Shown piece by piece: positions 1 to 8,128 of a DNA stretch of 64,000 nt (within the stretch, counting starts at the first letter, position 1; each line of letters starts with the position of its first letter). The DNA is from Rhodococcus sp. NBC_00297 (lineage in GTDB: Bacteria > Actinomycetota > Actinomycetes > Mycobacteriales > Mycobacteriaceae). The notes below the pieces were generated by a model. It ran no database searches and was not told the DNA's origin. It saw nothing but the letters and a program-made list of their open reading frames with translations. The DNA lies in contig NZ_CP108041.1 of the NCBI RefSeq assembly GCF_036173065.1, positions 310,001-374,000 on the forward strand, written 5' to 3'. The position numbers and the translations under genes were made by a program.

Positions 1-516
1 GGCACCCTCGGGGGTCGAGCGTGTCAGCGTGGGCGTCTCCACCTCGACGAATTCGTGGTGGGCCAGGACGGACCGTGCCGCCGCGTTGACCTTCGAGCGC
101 AGTCGGATCGCATGACCGGGTCCGGCGCGACGCAGGTCCAGGTAGCGGTACTTGAGCCGCGCTTCCTCGCCCGGAGTCTCGTCCAGCTGGAACGGCAGCG
201 GCGCGCTCTCGCCCAACACCTCCAGCTCGGTCACGTTCACCTCGACGGCGCCCGTCTGGATCTCGTGGTTCTGGTTGCCCTCGGGGCGGAGCTCGACGAT
301 GCCGGTGATCTTGACGCAGAACTCCGACCGCAGGCGGTGCGACTGCTCGGCCGCCGGACCGTCGCGGAACACGGCCTGGACCACTCCGGAGGCGTCACGC
401 AGGTCGATGAAGATGACTCCGCCGTGATCGCGCCGTCGAGCGACCCAACCGGTCAGGGTGACGTGTCGGTCCGCGTGCTCGGCTCGAAGCGAACCGGCGA
501 GGTGCGTGCGCAGCAC
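1..516 (-). CDS. aspS: Aspartate--tRNA ligase, N-terminal part (cut by window edge)
   Basis: Charges tRNA with aspartate in the cytoplasm. Only the first 172 codons are inside the window; the gene runs off the left end. The N-terminal OB-fold that grips the anticodon is clear ([15 protein letters not shown] near residues 19-33, then VIFIDLRD). The hinge and the start of the class II catalytic domain follow (RYLDLRR, then [17 protein letters not shown] at the cut). The GTG start at 516 is chosen because the protein then begins [20 protein letters not shown] like other actinobacterial AspRS, with GGAAGGA just upstream. It is divergent from the metallopeptidase gene. The catalytic motifs 2 and 3 are outside the window, so discriminating versus non-discriminating type cannot be judged. 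Confidence 0.95.
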   Translation of the reverse strand, partial: MLRTHLAGSLRAEHADRHVTLTGWVARRRDHGGVIFIDLRDASGVVQAVFRDGPAAEQSHRLRSEFCVKITGIVELRPEGNQNHEIQTGAVEVNVTELEVLGESAPLPFQLDETPGEEARLKYRYLDLRRAGPGHAIRLRSKVNAAARSVLAHHEFVEVETPTLTRSTPEGA

Positions 517-660
517 AGGAGTCCTTCCAGAAGTAGACGAATACAGCTGGTGATCCTACGGACCATTCGAGCCCACCCCGACGCCGGGAGAAACAGCGCT
601 GTGTCGGTGGTGGCCACGTGCGAAGCTGTGAGCCGCACACGCCGACGAAAGTGGTGACTC

Positions 661-1578
661 ATGACGTTCGACCCCGACGCCAGGATCGACTCCTCCCGGG
701 TTCGACGGTCCTCCGGTGGCCGCGGCAAGGGCATCGCCGTCGGCGGCGGTCTCGGCGGCATCGTCATCGTGGTGATCACCCTGCTGCTCGGCGGCGACCC
801 GTCGTCGGTGATCGGGCAGCTCGGCGGCGGTGAGGCCACGTCGCAGGACTCGGGCAGCGGCGCCATCGAGAACTGCGACACCGGGGCCGACGCCAACGCG
901 AATGTCGACTGCCGGGTCACGGCCACCGTGAACAGTCTCGATCAGGTGTGGGACGCCGAGCTGGCGGCGCAGACGGGCGTGCCGTACGAGCGCCCCGAGG
1001 TCGACATCTTCTCCGGTCAGGTCTCCACCGGGTGCGGCGCCGCGACGTCCGACGTCGGCCCGTTCTACTGCCCCGCCGACTCCACCGCGTACTTCGACAC
1101 CGGATTCTTCCAGGTGCTCGTCGACCAGTTCGGATCCAGCGGCGGCCCGCTCGCGCAGGAATACGTCGTGGCCCACGAGTTCGGCCATCACATCCAGAAC
1201 CAGCTGGGCGACATCGGCCGGGCGCAGGCCGACCCGAACGGACCCGAGTCCGGCGCCGTGCGCACCGAGCTCCAGGCCGATTGTTACGCCGGCGTGTGGG
1301 CGAACAAGGCCGACGACGTTCCCGCACCCGGCAGTTCCGAGCCGCTGCTCGATCCGCTCACCGACCAGGACGTGTCCGACGCGTTGTCGGCCGCGTCGTC
1401 CGTCGGCGACGACCGGATCCAGCAGGCCTCGACGGGCCGCGTGAACCCGGAGGGCTGGACCCACGGCTCGTCCGACCAGCGACAGGCGTGGTTCGACGCC
1501 GGCTACCGCACGGGAGCTGTCGCCGCCTGCAACACCTACGACGCGTCGGATCTGAACGACCCGTCGTCCGTCCGCTGA
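661..1578 (+). CDS. Membrane-anchored neutral zinc metallopeptidase (YpfJ family)
   Basis: Predicted zinc-dependent peptidase of the YpfJ/putative neutral zinc metallopeptidase family, 305 aa. A basic N-terminus is followed by one hydrophobic segment (about residues 26-44) that should anchor it in the membrane with the catalytic part outside. The zinc motif HEFGH lies at residues 172-176 and a second conserved block ELQADCYAGVW at about 203, whose Glu is a candidate third ligand. Four cysteines between residues 72 and 137 may form disulfides. The M. tuberculosis counterpart in the same neighbourhood is Rv2575. The next gene overlaps by one base (TGATG), so the two are probably co-transcribed. 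The physiological substrate is unknown. Confidence 0.88.
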   Translation: MTFDPDARIDSSRVRRSSGGRGKGIAVGGGLGGIVIVVITLLLGGDPSSVIGQLGGGEATSQDSGSGAIENCDTGADANANVDCRVTATVNSLDQVWDAELAAQTGVPYERPEVDIFSGQVSTGCGAATSDVGPFYCPADSTAYFDTGFFQVLVDQFGSSGGPLAQEYVVAHEFGHHIQNQLGDIGRAQADPNGPESGAVRTELQADCYAGVWANKADDVPAPGSSEPLLDPLTDQDVSDALSAASSVGDDRIQQASTGRVNPEGWTHGSSDQRQAWFDAGYRTGAVAACNTYDASDLNDPSSVR

Positions 1579-2399
1579 TGTCGTCCCGCACGGAGCTGCC
1601 GGTCTGTGAGACGTGTGGCGTGCAGTTCGACCGCGTCGAACTGCACGAGTGCCCGATCTGCACCGACGAGCGCCAGTACGTCGGACGCGGCGGCCAGCGG
1701 TGGACCACCGTCGCCGAGGTGTCGGCGTCGCACCGGACCGTGGTGCGCGAGGAGTACCCGGGCCTGTGGGGCATCGGCACCGAGCCGACCTTCGCGATCG
1801 GTCAACGCGCGCTGCTGGTCCCCGGCGACGGCGGAAACCTGCTGTGGGACAGCATCACCACGATCGACGACGCCGCGATCGCCCGTGTCACCGAACTGGG
1901 CGGCGTGTCGGCCGTCGCTCTGTCCCACCCGCACTACTACAGCGCGATGGTCGAGTGGAGCGAGGCCTTCGGCGACGTGCCGATCTACGTGCACGAGTCC
2001 GACCGTGCGTGGCTGCCCCGCGCCGGCAACATCCGCACGTGGTCGGGCGACTCCCTGGAGATACTGCCGGGGCGGACGCTGATCAACACCCGGGTGCACT
2101 TCGCGGGCGGTTCGGTGCTGCACTGGCCGGGCACCGACGGCCGCGGCGCGCTGTGCACCGGGGACATCGTCCAGGTGGTGTCCGACCGCCGATGGGTCTC
2201 GTTCATGTACAGCTACCCCAACCTGATCCCCGAACATCCCGACACGATCCGCCGGACGGTCGCCCTCCTCGAGAACGTGGCCTTCGAGCGCATCGTCGGG
2301 GCGTGGTGGGACCGGGTCGTCGAGGAGGACGCTCACGGCGCGGTGGTCCGCTCGGCTCGGCGCTACCTCGAGCACATCGGCGTGACCCCCGGCTTCTGA
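1578..2399 (+). CDS. Metallo-beta-lactamase-fold hydrolase-like protein with N-terminal zinc-ribbon
   Basis: 273 aa. The first 30 residues hold two Cys pairs (CETC, then CPIC) that look like a small zinc ribbon. The rest has the layout of an MBL-fold protein: HPHYY at about residue 116 stands where the usual HxHxDH should be, and ALCTGDIVQ at about 190 resembles the later Asp block. The canonical metal motif is therefore degenerate, and activity may be altered or absent. The ATG at 1578 is chosen over in-frame codons further upstream because those lie inside the peptidase gene. Function is unknown; the fusion of zinc ribbon and MBL fold is seen in uncharacterised actinobacterial relatives (from general knowledge). 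Confidence 0.75.
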   Translation: MSSRTELPVCETCGVQFDRVELHECPICTDERQYVGRGGQRWTTVAEVSASHRTVVREEYPGLWGIGTEPTFAIGQRALLVPGDGGNLLWDSITTIDDAAIARVTELGGVSAVALSHPHYYSAMVEWSEAFGDVPIYVHESDRAWLPRAGNIRTWSGDSLEILPGRTLINTRVHFAGGSVLHWPGTDGRGALCTGDIVQVVSDRRWVSFMYSYPNLIPEHPDTIRRTVALLENVAFERIVGAWWDRVVEEDAHGAVVRSARRYLEHIGVTPGF

Positions 2400-2408
2400 C
2401 CGGTCGAC

Positions 2409-3446
2409 TCAGAACAGGGTCATCGCCGGTTCCGGAGCGGGTTCCGCGGGAGCTGCCCTGGCCACACGCCGCGCACCGGCCGGATCGAGCCCCGTCAGAG
2501 AGTGCTTCTCCCGCAACGGTTCCACCTTGTCGCGGAGCCACTGCTTGTATTCCGGGCTGACGTACGCCCCGCGTCCGTAGAGCACCCGGTAGCGGCGCAC
2601 GAGAGCCGGATGATGCTCGGCGAGCCAGCTCATGAACCACTCCTTGGTGCTGGACCGCAGATGCATCGGCAGCGCGGTCACACCGGTCGCGCCCGCCTCC
2701 TCGAGAGCCGCCATCAGGGCGCCGAGGTGTTTGGGACTGTCGGTCAGGAACGGGATGACGGGCGCGATGAGCACGTGGCACGACAGACCCGCGTCCGTGA
2801 TGGCCCGGATCATGTCGAGGCGAGCGCGCGGTGACGGCGCCCCCGGCTCGAGGGACTTCTGCAGATCCTCGTCGTGAAAGGCGAGACTGACACTCACCTG
2901 CACATTCACCTGCTGAGCGGCGAGGGTGAGCAGCGGCAGATCCCGTCGCAGCAGCGTGCCCTTGGTCAGAATCGAGAACGAGGTGCCGGACTCGGTGAGC
3001 GCCCGGATGATGCCCGGCATGAGCTCGTAGCGACCCTCCGCGCGCTGGTACGGGTCGGTGTTGGTGCCCAGGGCGACCGGGTCACGTTTCCACGAGGCGC
3101 GGGCGAGTTCCTTGCGCAGCACCGAGACGATGTTGGTCTTGACCACGATCTGCGAGTCGAAGTCGCGGCCCGCATCGAGGTCGAGGTACTCGTGGGTCGG
3201 CCGGGCGAAGCAGTAGCGGCACGCGTGCGAGCACCCGCGCGCGGGGTTGATGGTCCAGCGGAACGCCAGCGCCGATTCCTCGGGCACCCGGTTGAGGGCG
3301 CTCTTGCAGAGCACCTCGTGGAAGGTGACGCCCTCGAACTCGGGCGTGCGGACAGTGCGGACCAGACCGGCACGCACCAGCCCGGTGCGCTCGAGGCCGG
3401 GAAGCGCCCCGTCGGGAGCGTCGAGTGTCTGACCGTCCCACCGCAT
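2409..3446 (-). CDS. Radical SAM protein, Rv2578c family
   Basis: 345 aa. The radical SAM cluster motif is present as CSHACRYC (CX3CX2C), followed by FARPTHEYLD. This CX3CX2C arrangement with 'NPARGCSHACRYCFAR' is typical of the Rv2578c/spore-photoproduct-lyase-like group. The start at 3446 is supported by a perfect AGGAGG seven bases upstream; a longer reading frame begins at 3494 but would cover a candidate LexA box. The gene is divergent from the photolyase-like gene. Rv2578c is a reported member of the mycobacterial LexA regulon (established knowledge), which agrees with the box at 3487-3502. The substrate is unknown; a role in nucleic acid repair is inference from regulation and neighbour. 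Confidence 0.88.
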   Translation of the reverse strand: MRWDGQTLDAPDGALPGLERTGLVRAGLVRTVRTPEFEGVTFHEVLCKSALNRVPEESALAFRWTINPARGCSHACRYCFARPTHEYLDLDAGRDFDSQIVVKTNIVSVLRKELARASWKRDPVALGTNTDPYQRAEGRYELMPGIIRALTESGTSFSILTKGTLLRRDLPLLTLAAQQVNVQVSVSLAFHDEDLQKSLEPGAPSPRARLDMIRAITDAGLSCHVLIAPVIPFLTDSPKHLGALMAALEEAGATGVTALPMHLRSSTKEWFMSWLAEHHPALVRRYRVLYGRGAYVSPEYKQWLRDKVEPLREKHSLTGLDPAGARRVARAAPAEPAPEPAMTLF

Positions 3447-3486
3447 GACCCCTCCTGTTCTCCGGCGACCCCGGCACACCGATGCC

Positions 3487-3502
3487 TCGAACACACGATC
3501 GA
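3487..3502. promoter_or_regulatory. Putative LexA (SOS) box upstream of the radical SAM gene
   Basis: TCGAACACACGATCGA matches the mycobacterial/actinobacterial SOS box TCGAAC-N4-GTTCGA at 11 of 12 fixed positions. It is centred about 48 bases upstream of the radical SAM start at 3446. The homologous gene in M. tuberculosis is known to be LexA-controlled. Confidence 0.6.
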
Positions 3503-3520
3503 TCGACGATTCGCAGACAG

Positions 3521-3536
3521 TCGAACATCCGTTCTA
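3521..3536. promoter_or_regulatory. Putative LexA (SOS) box upstream of the photolyase-like gene
   Basis: TCGAACATCCGTTCTA matches TCGAAC-N4-GTTCGA at 11 of 12 fixed positions. It ends 34 bases before the photolyase-like ATG at 3571, so each of the two divergent genes has one box on its own side. Confidence 0.65.
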
Positions 3537-3570
3537 TCGAGGTGTCAACTCTTCGGTAGTGTCGGTGGAC

Positions 3571-4836
3571 ATGGCCCTCCTCCCGACTCCCCCGTCACCT
3601 GCTGACGGCGCCCGGTCCGACGATGTCGTCGCCTGGGTCGCCGAGCACCTCGGTGACCTCACCCTCGAAGAGCCCGAGGAGATCCGGGCGGGCGGTCTGC
3701 GCGGCGGACAGTCGGCAGCCGACGCCGCTCTCGCGAGCCTGGACATCACGGGCTACGCCCGGTCCCGCAGCACGGTGGAACCGCCGTCGCGGCGCGGGGC
3801 GAGTCGCATGTCGCCGTACATCCGGCACGGCCTGCTCACGCTGAGCGAGGTGTGGGACGCGGTGGCGGACGCGCCGACCCGGGACCGGTCTCGTTACCGC
3901 GACGAGTTGCTGTGGCAGGAGTACGCCCGCCACCTGTACGCACGGGTGGGCTCGCACCTGGGGGCGTCACTCACGCGCGAGCAGCCCCGTCCGGCCGTCT
4001 CGGCGCACGACACCTGGTCCGACGATCCGTGGCCGGCCCGGATGCGCTGCATGGAGTCCGTCGTCGACGAGCTGCACGAGGACGGGTGGCTGGTGAACCA
4101 GACGCGCATGTGGCTGGCGTCGCAGTGGGCCGTGCGGGCCGGCGCGACATGGCGGGACGGCGAGGACGAGATGTTCACCCATCTCCTCGACGGCTCGAGG
4201 GCGGCCAACCGACTCGGCTGGCAGTGGACCGTCGGTACCGGCAGCGGCAAGGTCTACGGGTTCAGTCGTTGGCAGGTGGAGAAACGCGCACCCAGCCTGT
4301 GCCGATCGTGCGCGCTGTCGTCAGCGTGTCCCATTCAGGACTGGCCGACGGCCGCTCTCGGCCCGTCGGTCGACGGACCGAGCCTGGCCACCGGCGACAC
4401 CCCGGCCGGCCCCGCGGACACCGTGGGTGAGGACGGCGACGAGGTGTGGCTGACGGCGGAGTCGCTCGGCAGCGCGGATCCGGCCCTCGCGGCCGACGAC
4501 GCCCGCCCCGCGGTGTTCGTGTTCGACGAGCCGCTGCTCCGACGGTTGCAATTGTCCGGCAAGCGACTGGTCTTCCTCGCCGAGACACTCGGCGAGCTCG
4601 CCGCCGTCCGGCCTCTGGAGGTACGGCGCGGACGGGTCACCGAGGAGCTCGCCGGACGGCGCCTCGCCGCGACCCACGCCCCGGTACCGGGGTGGGCACG
4701 CATCGCGGCCGCCCTCGATCCGGTGGAGGTGCACCCGTGGCCGTGGTTGGTGCGTCCGACCCGATCGTCGGTGCGGTCGTTCAGCGCGTGGCGCCGGGCG
4801 TCGGAGCGGGGAGGGCGGAGCCCGGCCGGGAAGTAG
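3571..4836 (+). CDS. Photolyase/cryptochrome-like FAD protein with reversed domain order and FeS-type cysteines
   Basis: 421 aa. The helical FAD-binding region of photolyases comes first: SPYIRHGLL at 81-89, LLWQEYARHLYAR at 113-125, GWLVNQTRMWLASQWAV at 172-188, and AANRLGWQWTVGTGSG at 211-226. Four cysteines at 160, 244, 247 and 253 are spaced like the [4Fe-4S] ligands of FeS-BCP (PhrB/CryB-type) photolyases. A stretch normally seen in the N-terminal antenna domain (VFVFDEPLLRRLQLSGKRLVF, about 315-335) comes last. Start ATG 3571 is preferred; an in-frame codon at 3445 would cover the LexA box. The last ten residues and stop codon lie in the first unit of a 31-bp tandem repeat. DNA photorepair is inferred, not shown. 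Confidence 0.78.
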   Translation: MALLPTPPSPADGARSDDVVAWVAEHLGDLTLEEPEEIRAGGLRGGQSAADAALASLDITGYARSRSTVEPPSRRGASRMSPYIRHGLLTLSEVWDAVADAPTRDRSRYRDELLWQEYARHLYARVGSHLGASLTREQPRPAVSAHDTWSDDPWPARMRCMESVVDELHEDGWLVNQTRMWLASQWAVRAGATWRDGEDEMFTHLLDGSRAANRLGWQWTVGTGSGKVYGFSRWQVEKRAPSLCRSCALSSACPIQDWPTAALGPSVDGPSLATGDTPAGPADTVGEDGDEVWLTAESLGSADPALAADDARPAVFVFDEPLLRRLQLSGKRLVFLAETLGELAAVRPLEVRRGRVTEELAGRRLAATHAPVPGWARIAAALDPVEVHPWPWLVRPTRSSVRSFSAWRRASERGGRSPAGK

Positions 4837-4991
4837 GCGGGGAGGGCGGAGCCCGGCCGGGAAGTAGGCGGGGAGGGCGGAGCCCGGCCGGGAAGTAGGC
4901 GGGGAGGGCGGAGCCCGGCCGGGAAGTAGGCGGGGAGGGCGGAGCCCGGCCGGGAAGTAGGCGGGGAGGGCGGAGCCCGGCCGGGAAGTCG
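4806..4991. repeat. Tandem array, six copies of a 31-bp unit
   Basis: Units start at 4806, 4837, 4868, 4899, 4930 and 4961. The first five are identical by eye; the sixth diverges at its end (AAGTCG in place of AAGTAG). Each unit contains the perfect palindrome CCCGGCCGGG and a TAG. Because 31 is not a multiple of three, successive units place TAG in all three forward frames. Unit 1 lies inside the end of the photolyase-like gene and supplies its stop. The rest fills the gap before the DUF3237 gene. There are no spacers, so this is not a CRISPR array. Confidence 0.97.
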
Positions 4992-5029
4992 GCAGGAGGG
5001 CACCAGGTGGATCGGATACGGTCGAGCGC

Positions 5030-5533
5030 GTGACCGAACCCACGGACCCGTCCGCGTCGATCGAACCGACCGCTCCCACGCTCGAGCCGCTGCTGCGCAT
5101 CGTGTTGCGCACCGCGGATCCGGTGCAGCTCGGCGACACTCCCGTCGGCGCGGAGTCCGTGGCACCGGTCGTGGGTGGTGTGCTGAGTGGGCCCGGGGTC
5201 GAGGCCGTCGTCCGCGCCGTCGGTGCCGAGCACGCCCACGTCCGAGCGGACGGATCGACCACGTATTCCACCGACCTGTTGGCCGACGTCAAGTCGGACG
5301 ACCCGGGCGCCGTGATGCGGTTGACGCTGAACTCCGTACGTTTCGGATCGGCCGAGGTCGTCGAGGCCCTCGATCGCGGGGAGGACGTCGAGTCCGCTCT
5401 CTACTACTTCCGCGGCACCCTCACGGTGTCCACGTCGATCCGGACGCTCGCCTACCTGAACAGGGCCGTGATCGTCACCTCCGGCTCGCGTCAGGGCACC
5501 CAGTCCGTGGTCGACGCGTTCCTGGTCACGTAG
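5030..5533 (+). CDS. DUF3237 domain protein
   Basis: 167 aa, cytoplasmic, no membrane segment. The layout fits DUF3237 (UPF0311): an N-terminal strand with PVQLGDTPVG, the VVGGVLSGPG turn, a central region AHVRADGSTTYSTDLLADVKSDD, and the C-terminal YFRG and LAYLNRAVIV blocks. The function of this family is not established. The GTG start at 5030 gives the only sensible N-terminus, since the repeat array with its TAGs is immediately upstream. The TetR gene begins three bases after its stop, so the two are probably one transcript and the regulator may control this gene. Confidence 0.75.
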   Translation: MTEPTDPSASIEPTAPTLEPLLRIVLRTADPVQLGDTPVGAESVAPVVGGVLSGPGVEAVVRAVGAEHAHVRADGSTTYSTDLLADVKSDDPGAVMRLTLNSVRFGSAEVVEALDRGEDVESALYYFRGTLTVSTSIRTLAYLNRAVIVTSGSRQGTQSVVDAFLVT

Positions 5534-5536
5534 TCG

Positions 5537-6220
5537 ATGACCACCACCGGTGCCGGGCGTCCCCGGCTCACCACCCGTAAGCGACCGGGAGCCACGGCGC
5601 GGGAGGAGATCCTCGACGCGGCGGCGGAGTTGTTCACGACGCGGGGTGTCACCAGCACCTCCACCCGCATGATCGCCGACGCGGTCGGGGTCCGGCAGGC
5701 GTCGCTGTATCACCACTTCGCCACCAAGGACGACATGCTCGCGGCGCTGCTGGTGGGGACCGTCGACGCACCCCTGGCCTGTGCGCAGGCGCTGCGCGAC
5801 GCCGCGGCCGACGCTCCGAGCGCGCTGTATGCCCTGGTGTGGTTCGACGCGGACCAGCTCATGACCTCGCAATGGAACCTCGGCGCCCTGTACCTCGTCC
5901 CCGAACTGCGCAGCGCACGGTTCGAACAGTTCCGCACTCGTCGCTCCGACCTCATGGCGCTCTACGCCTCGCTGTCGCGGGACGCTCTCGTCGATATCGG
6001 CACGCTGGTGGTCTCCGAGGAACTCATACCCCTCCCGTTCCGCATCGTCGAATCGGTGATCAGCACCCGGTCCGATGCGGAATCGACGCGGCACTCCCTC
6101 GCGACGCCCGACACGATCGCCGACGCCGCGGTGCGCGTGCTGGGGTGGACGGGCTCGACGGCGTCGCTGCGTGACACGGCCACGACACTGCTCGACGCCG
6201 CTCGGCCGATCAGTCGGTGA
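5537..6220 (+). CDS. TetR/AcrR family transcriptional regulator
   Basis: 227 aa. The N-terminal helix-turn-helix is clear: AREEILDAAAELFTTRG at about 22-38, then IADAVGVRQASLYHHFATKDDML at about 46-68. The C-terminal half, which in this family binds a small ligand, has no recognisable signature. It starts three bases after the DUF3237 gene. Its last 11 bases overlap the end of the convergent membrane-protein gene. The target operator is not identifiable from this sequence. Confidence 0.9.
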   Translation: MTTTGAGRPRLTTRKRPGATAREEILDAAAELFTTRGVTSTSTRMIADAVGVRQASLYHHFATKDDMLAALLVGTVDAPLACAQALRDAAADAPSALYALVWFDADQLMTSQWNLGALYLVPELRSARFEQFRTRRSDLMALYASLSRDALVDIGTLVVSEELIPLPFRIVESVISTRSDAESTRHSLATPDTIADAAVRVLGWTGSTASLRDTATTLLDAARPISR

Positions 6221-6836
6221 GAGCCGCGACCTCGGCGTCGGTGAGCACGGTCGCCGGGGCTCGCCCGGACGTGCGGACCACGTCGATCGCCCGATAGAGC
6301 GGGCGCTCCGACAGCCCGGCCTCGCGGGCTTCGGCGCGAAGCTGGGTCACCAGTACCGACGACAGCGCCAGAGCCGACGCGAGCGGGGACGAGGCCAGTC
6401 CGTCCGCCACCGCGCGCAGCGCGATCGGCTGCAGTTCGCGACCGCCGTCGGTCGTGTACATCGCCACGCCGACCGTGACGTCGCCGGACGAGTCGCCGAC
6501 ACGGATCAGCACCTGGCTGACGCGCGCGACCCGCACGAGGACCTCGACCTTCGTCGCGTCCGACAGGTTGACCCGTCGCACGCGGAACGACCCGCGCCGG
6601 CTCACCACACCGTGATCGATCCACACGCGTCTGCGGCCGCCCGACACGACGGCGAACCCTGCCGTGGCGACGAGCGCAGCTCCCAGAGCGACACCGACGT
6701 ACGGCGAGATCAACAGTCCGGCGACGACACCGAGCACGGCACCGACCACGGCGAACACCGCACCGGCGACGCGGAGCCGCGGAACGATGAGCTCCGGCGG
6801 CACCAGATCGAGCGCCACCAGCCCTCTGTCGGCCAT
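6210..6836 (-). CDS. Membrane protein of unknown function, two transmembrane helices
   Basis: 208 aa. Two adjacent hydrophobic segments (about residues 22-44 and 46-65) form a hairpin, followed by a soluble C-terminal domain of about 140 aa with WIDHGVVSRRGSFRVRRVNLSDATKVEV, which resembles PH-like (bPH) membrane-associated domains. That resemblance is weak and is inference. ATG at 6836 begins MADRGLVALDL and sits two bases after the hisS stop, so it is the last gene of the MBL-hisS operon. A start ten codons upstream would overlap hisS. The 3' end overlaps the TetR gene by 11 bases. Confidence 0.7.
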   Translation of the reverse strand: MADRGLVALDLVPPELIVPRLRVAGAVFAVVGAVLGVVAGLLISPYVGVALGAALVATAGFAVVSGGRRRVWIDHGVVSRRGSFRVRRVNLSDATKVEVLVRVARVSQVLIRVGDSSGDVTVGVAMYTTDGGRELQPIALRAVADGLASSPLASALALSSVLVTQLRAEAREAGLSERPLYRAIDVVRTSGRAPATVLTDAEVAALTD

Positions 6837-6838
6837 GG

Positions 6839-8128
6839 TCAGCTCACTGGCGACAGCGTGGCACACACGCGAGCGGTGGCCTCGGACAACGGGATCGACG
6901 ACTGCTCGCCGGTCGCCAGGTCCTTCAGGCCGATCTCTCCGGCCTCGAGATCGCGATCACCGAGCACCAGCGCGAGGCGGGCACCGGAACGGTCGGCACC
7001 CTTCATGGCGCCCTTCATTCCGCGGTCGCCGTAGGAGAGGTCCACGCGGACGCCGGCGGCCCGAAGTTCCCGGGCGATCACCGCGAGACGCAGCTTGGCC
7101 TCCGGACCCATGGGCACGCCGTACACCTCGCACCGGGCCGTCGACGCGGGCGCGACGCCCTCGGCCGCGAGAGCGAGCACCGTGCGGTCCACGCCGAGAC
7201 CGAAACCGATGCCCGACAGGGGCTGCCCGCCGAGCTGCGCCATGAGGCCGTCGTACCGTCCACCGCCGCCGATGCCGGACTGCGCACCGAGACCGTCGTG
7301 GACGAACTCGAAGGTGGTCTTCGTGTAGTAGTCGAGACCGCGCACCATGCGCGGATTGACCACGTACGGCACGCCCATCGCGTCGAGATGGGCACGCACG
7401 GTGTCGAAGTGGACGCGAGCCGACTCCGACAGGTGGTCCATCATCAACGGTGCGTCGGCCGTCATCTCACGGACGTGCGGTCGCTTGTCGTCCAGGACGC
7501 GGAGCGGATTGATCTCGGCGCGGCGACGCGTGTCCTCGTCCAGCTCGAGACCGAACAGGAAGTCCTGCAACAGCTCCCGGTACTGCGGGCGGCAGGTCTC
7601 GTCGCCGAGCGAGGTGAGCTCGAGCCGGAAACCGGTGAGACCGACGCTCCGGAAGCCACTGTCGGCCACGGCGATGACCTCGGCGTCGAGCGCAGGATCG
7701 TCGACCCCGATGGCCTCGACGCCGACCTGCTGCAGCTGCCGGTACCGACCGGCCTGGGGGCGCTCGTAGCGGAAGAACGGGCCGGAGTAGCTGACCTTCA
7801 CCGGGAGCGCTCCGCGGTCGAGACTGTGCTCGATGACCGCGCGCATCACGCCGGCGGTGCCCTCGGGTCGCAGCGTGACACTGCGGTCACCCTTGTCGGC
7901 GAAGGTGTACATCTCCTTGCTCACCACGTCGGTGGACTCACCCACGCCGCGTGCGAACAGCGCCGTGTCCTCGAAGATGGGGAGCTCGATGTGGCCGTAG
8001 CCCGCGGCCCGGGCAGCGGCGGTGAGACCGTCGCGCACGGCCACGAAGGTCGCGGAGTCGGGTGGCAGGTAGTCCGGGACGCCCTTGGGGGCGGCGAACG
8101 GCTGGATGCGCTGTGTGTCGCCGGTCAT
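6839..8128 (-). CDS. hisS: Histidine--tRNA ligase
   Basis: Class II synthetase that charges tRNA-His in the cytoplasm, 429 aa, normal bacterial length. Motif 1 region [10 protein letters not shown] and [19 protein letters not shown], motif 2 [14 protein letters not shown] with [18 protein letters not shown], and histidine-specific [15 protein letters not shown] and GGGRYDGL blocks are all present. The C-terminal anticodon domain follows. The ATG at 8128 overlaps the stop of the upstream metallo-hydrolase gene by four bases (ATGA), indicating translational coupling. The same pair occurs in M. tuberculosis (Rv2581c-Rv2580c). Confidence 0.97.
   Translation of the reverse strand: MTGDTQRIQPFAAPKGVPDYLPPDSATFVAVRDGLTAAARAAGYGHIELPIFEDTALFARGVGESTDVVSKEMYTFADKGDRSVTLRPEGTAGVMRAVIEHSLDRGALPVKVSYSGPFFRYERPQAGRYRQLQQVGVEAIGVDDPALDAEVIAVADSGFRSVGLTGFRLELTSLGDETCRPQYRELLQDFLFGLELDEDTRRRAEINPLRVLDDKRPHVREMTADAPLMMDHLSESARVHFDTVRAHLDAMGVPYVVNPRMVRGLDYYTKTTFEFVHDGLGAQSGIGGGGRYDGLMAQLGGQPLSGIGFGLGVDRTVLALAAEGVAPASTARCEVYGVPMGPEAKLRLAVIARELRAAGVRVDLSYGDRGMKGAMKGADRSGARLALVLGDRDLEAGEIGLKDLATGEQSSIPLSEATARVCATLSPVS

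Noticed and set aside
948-1577. An upstream extension of the MBL gene into the metallopeptidase
   Set aside because: The extension is out of frame with the peptidase, Arg-rich, and lacks similarity to any family. ATG 1578 is better placed.
2394-2414. Small palindrome TTCTGA...TCAGAA between the MBL and radical SAM genes
   Set aside because: It mainly reflects the two facing TGA stop codons; the stem is only six bases.
4806-4991. CRISPR array
   Set aside because: The 31-bp units are directly adjacent with no spacers, and no cas genes are present.
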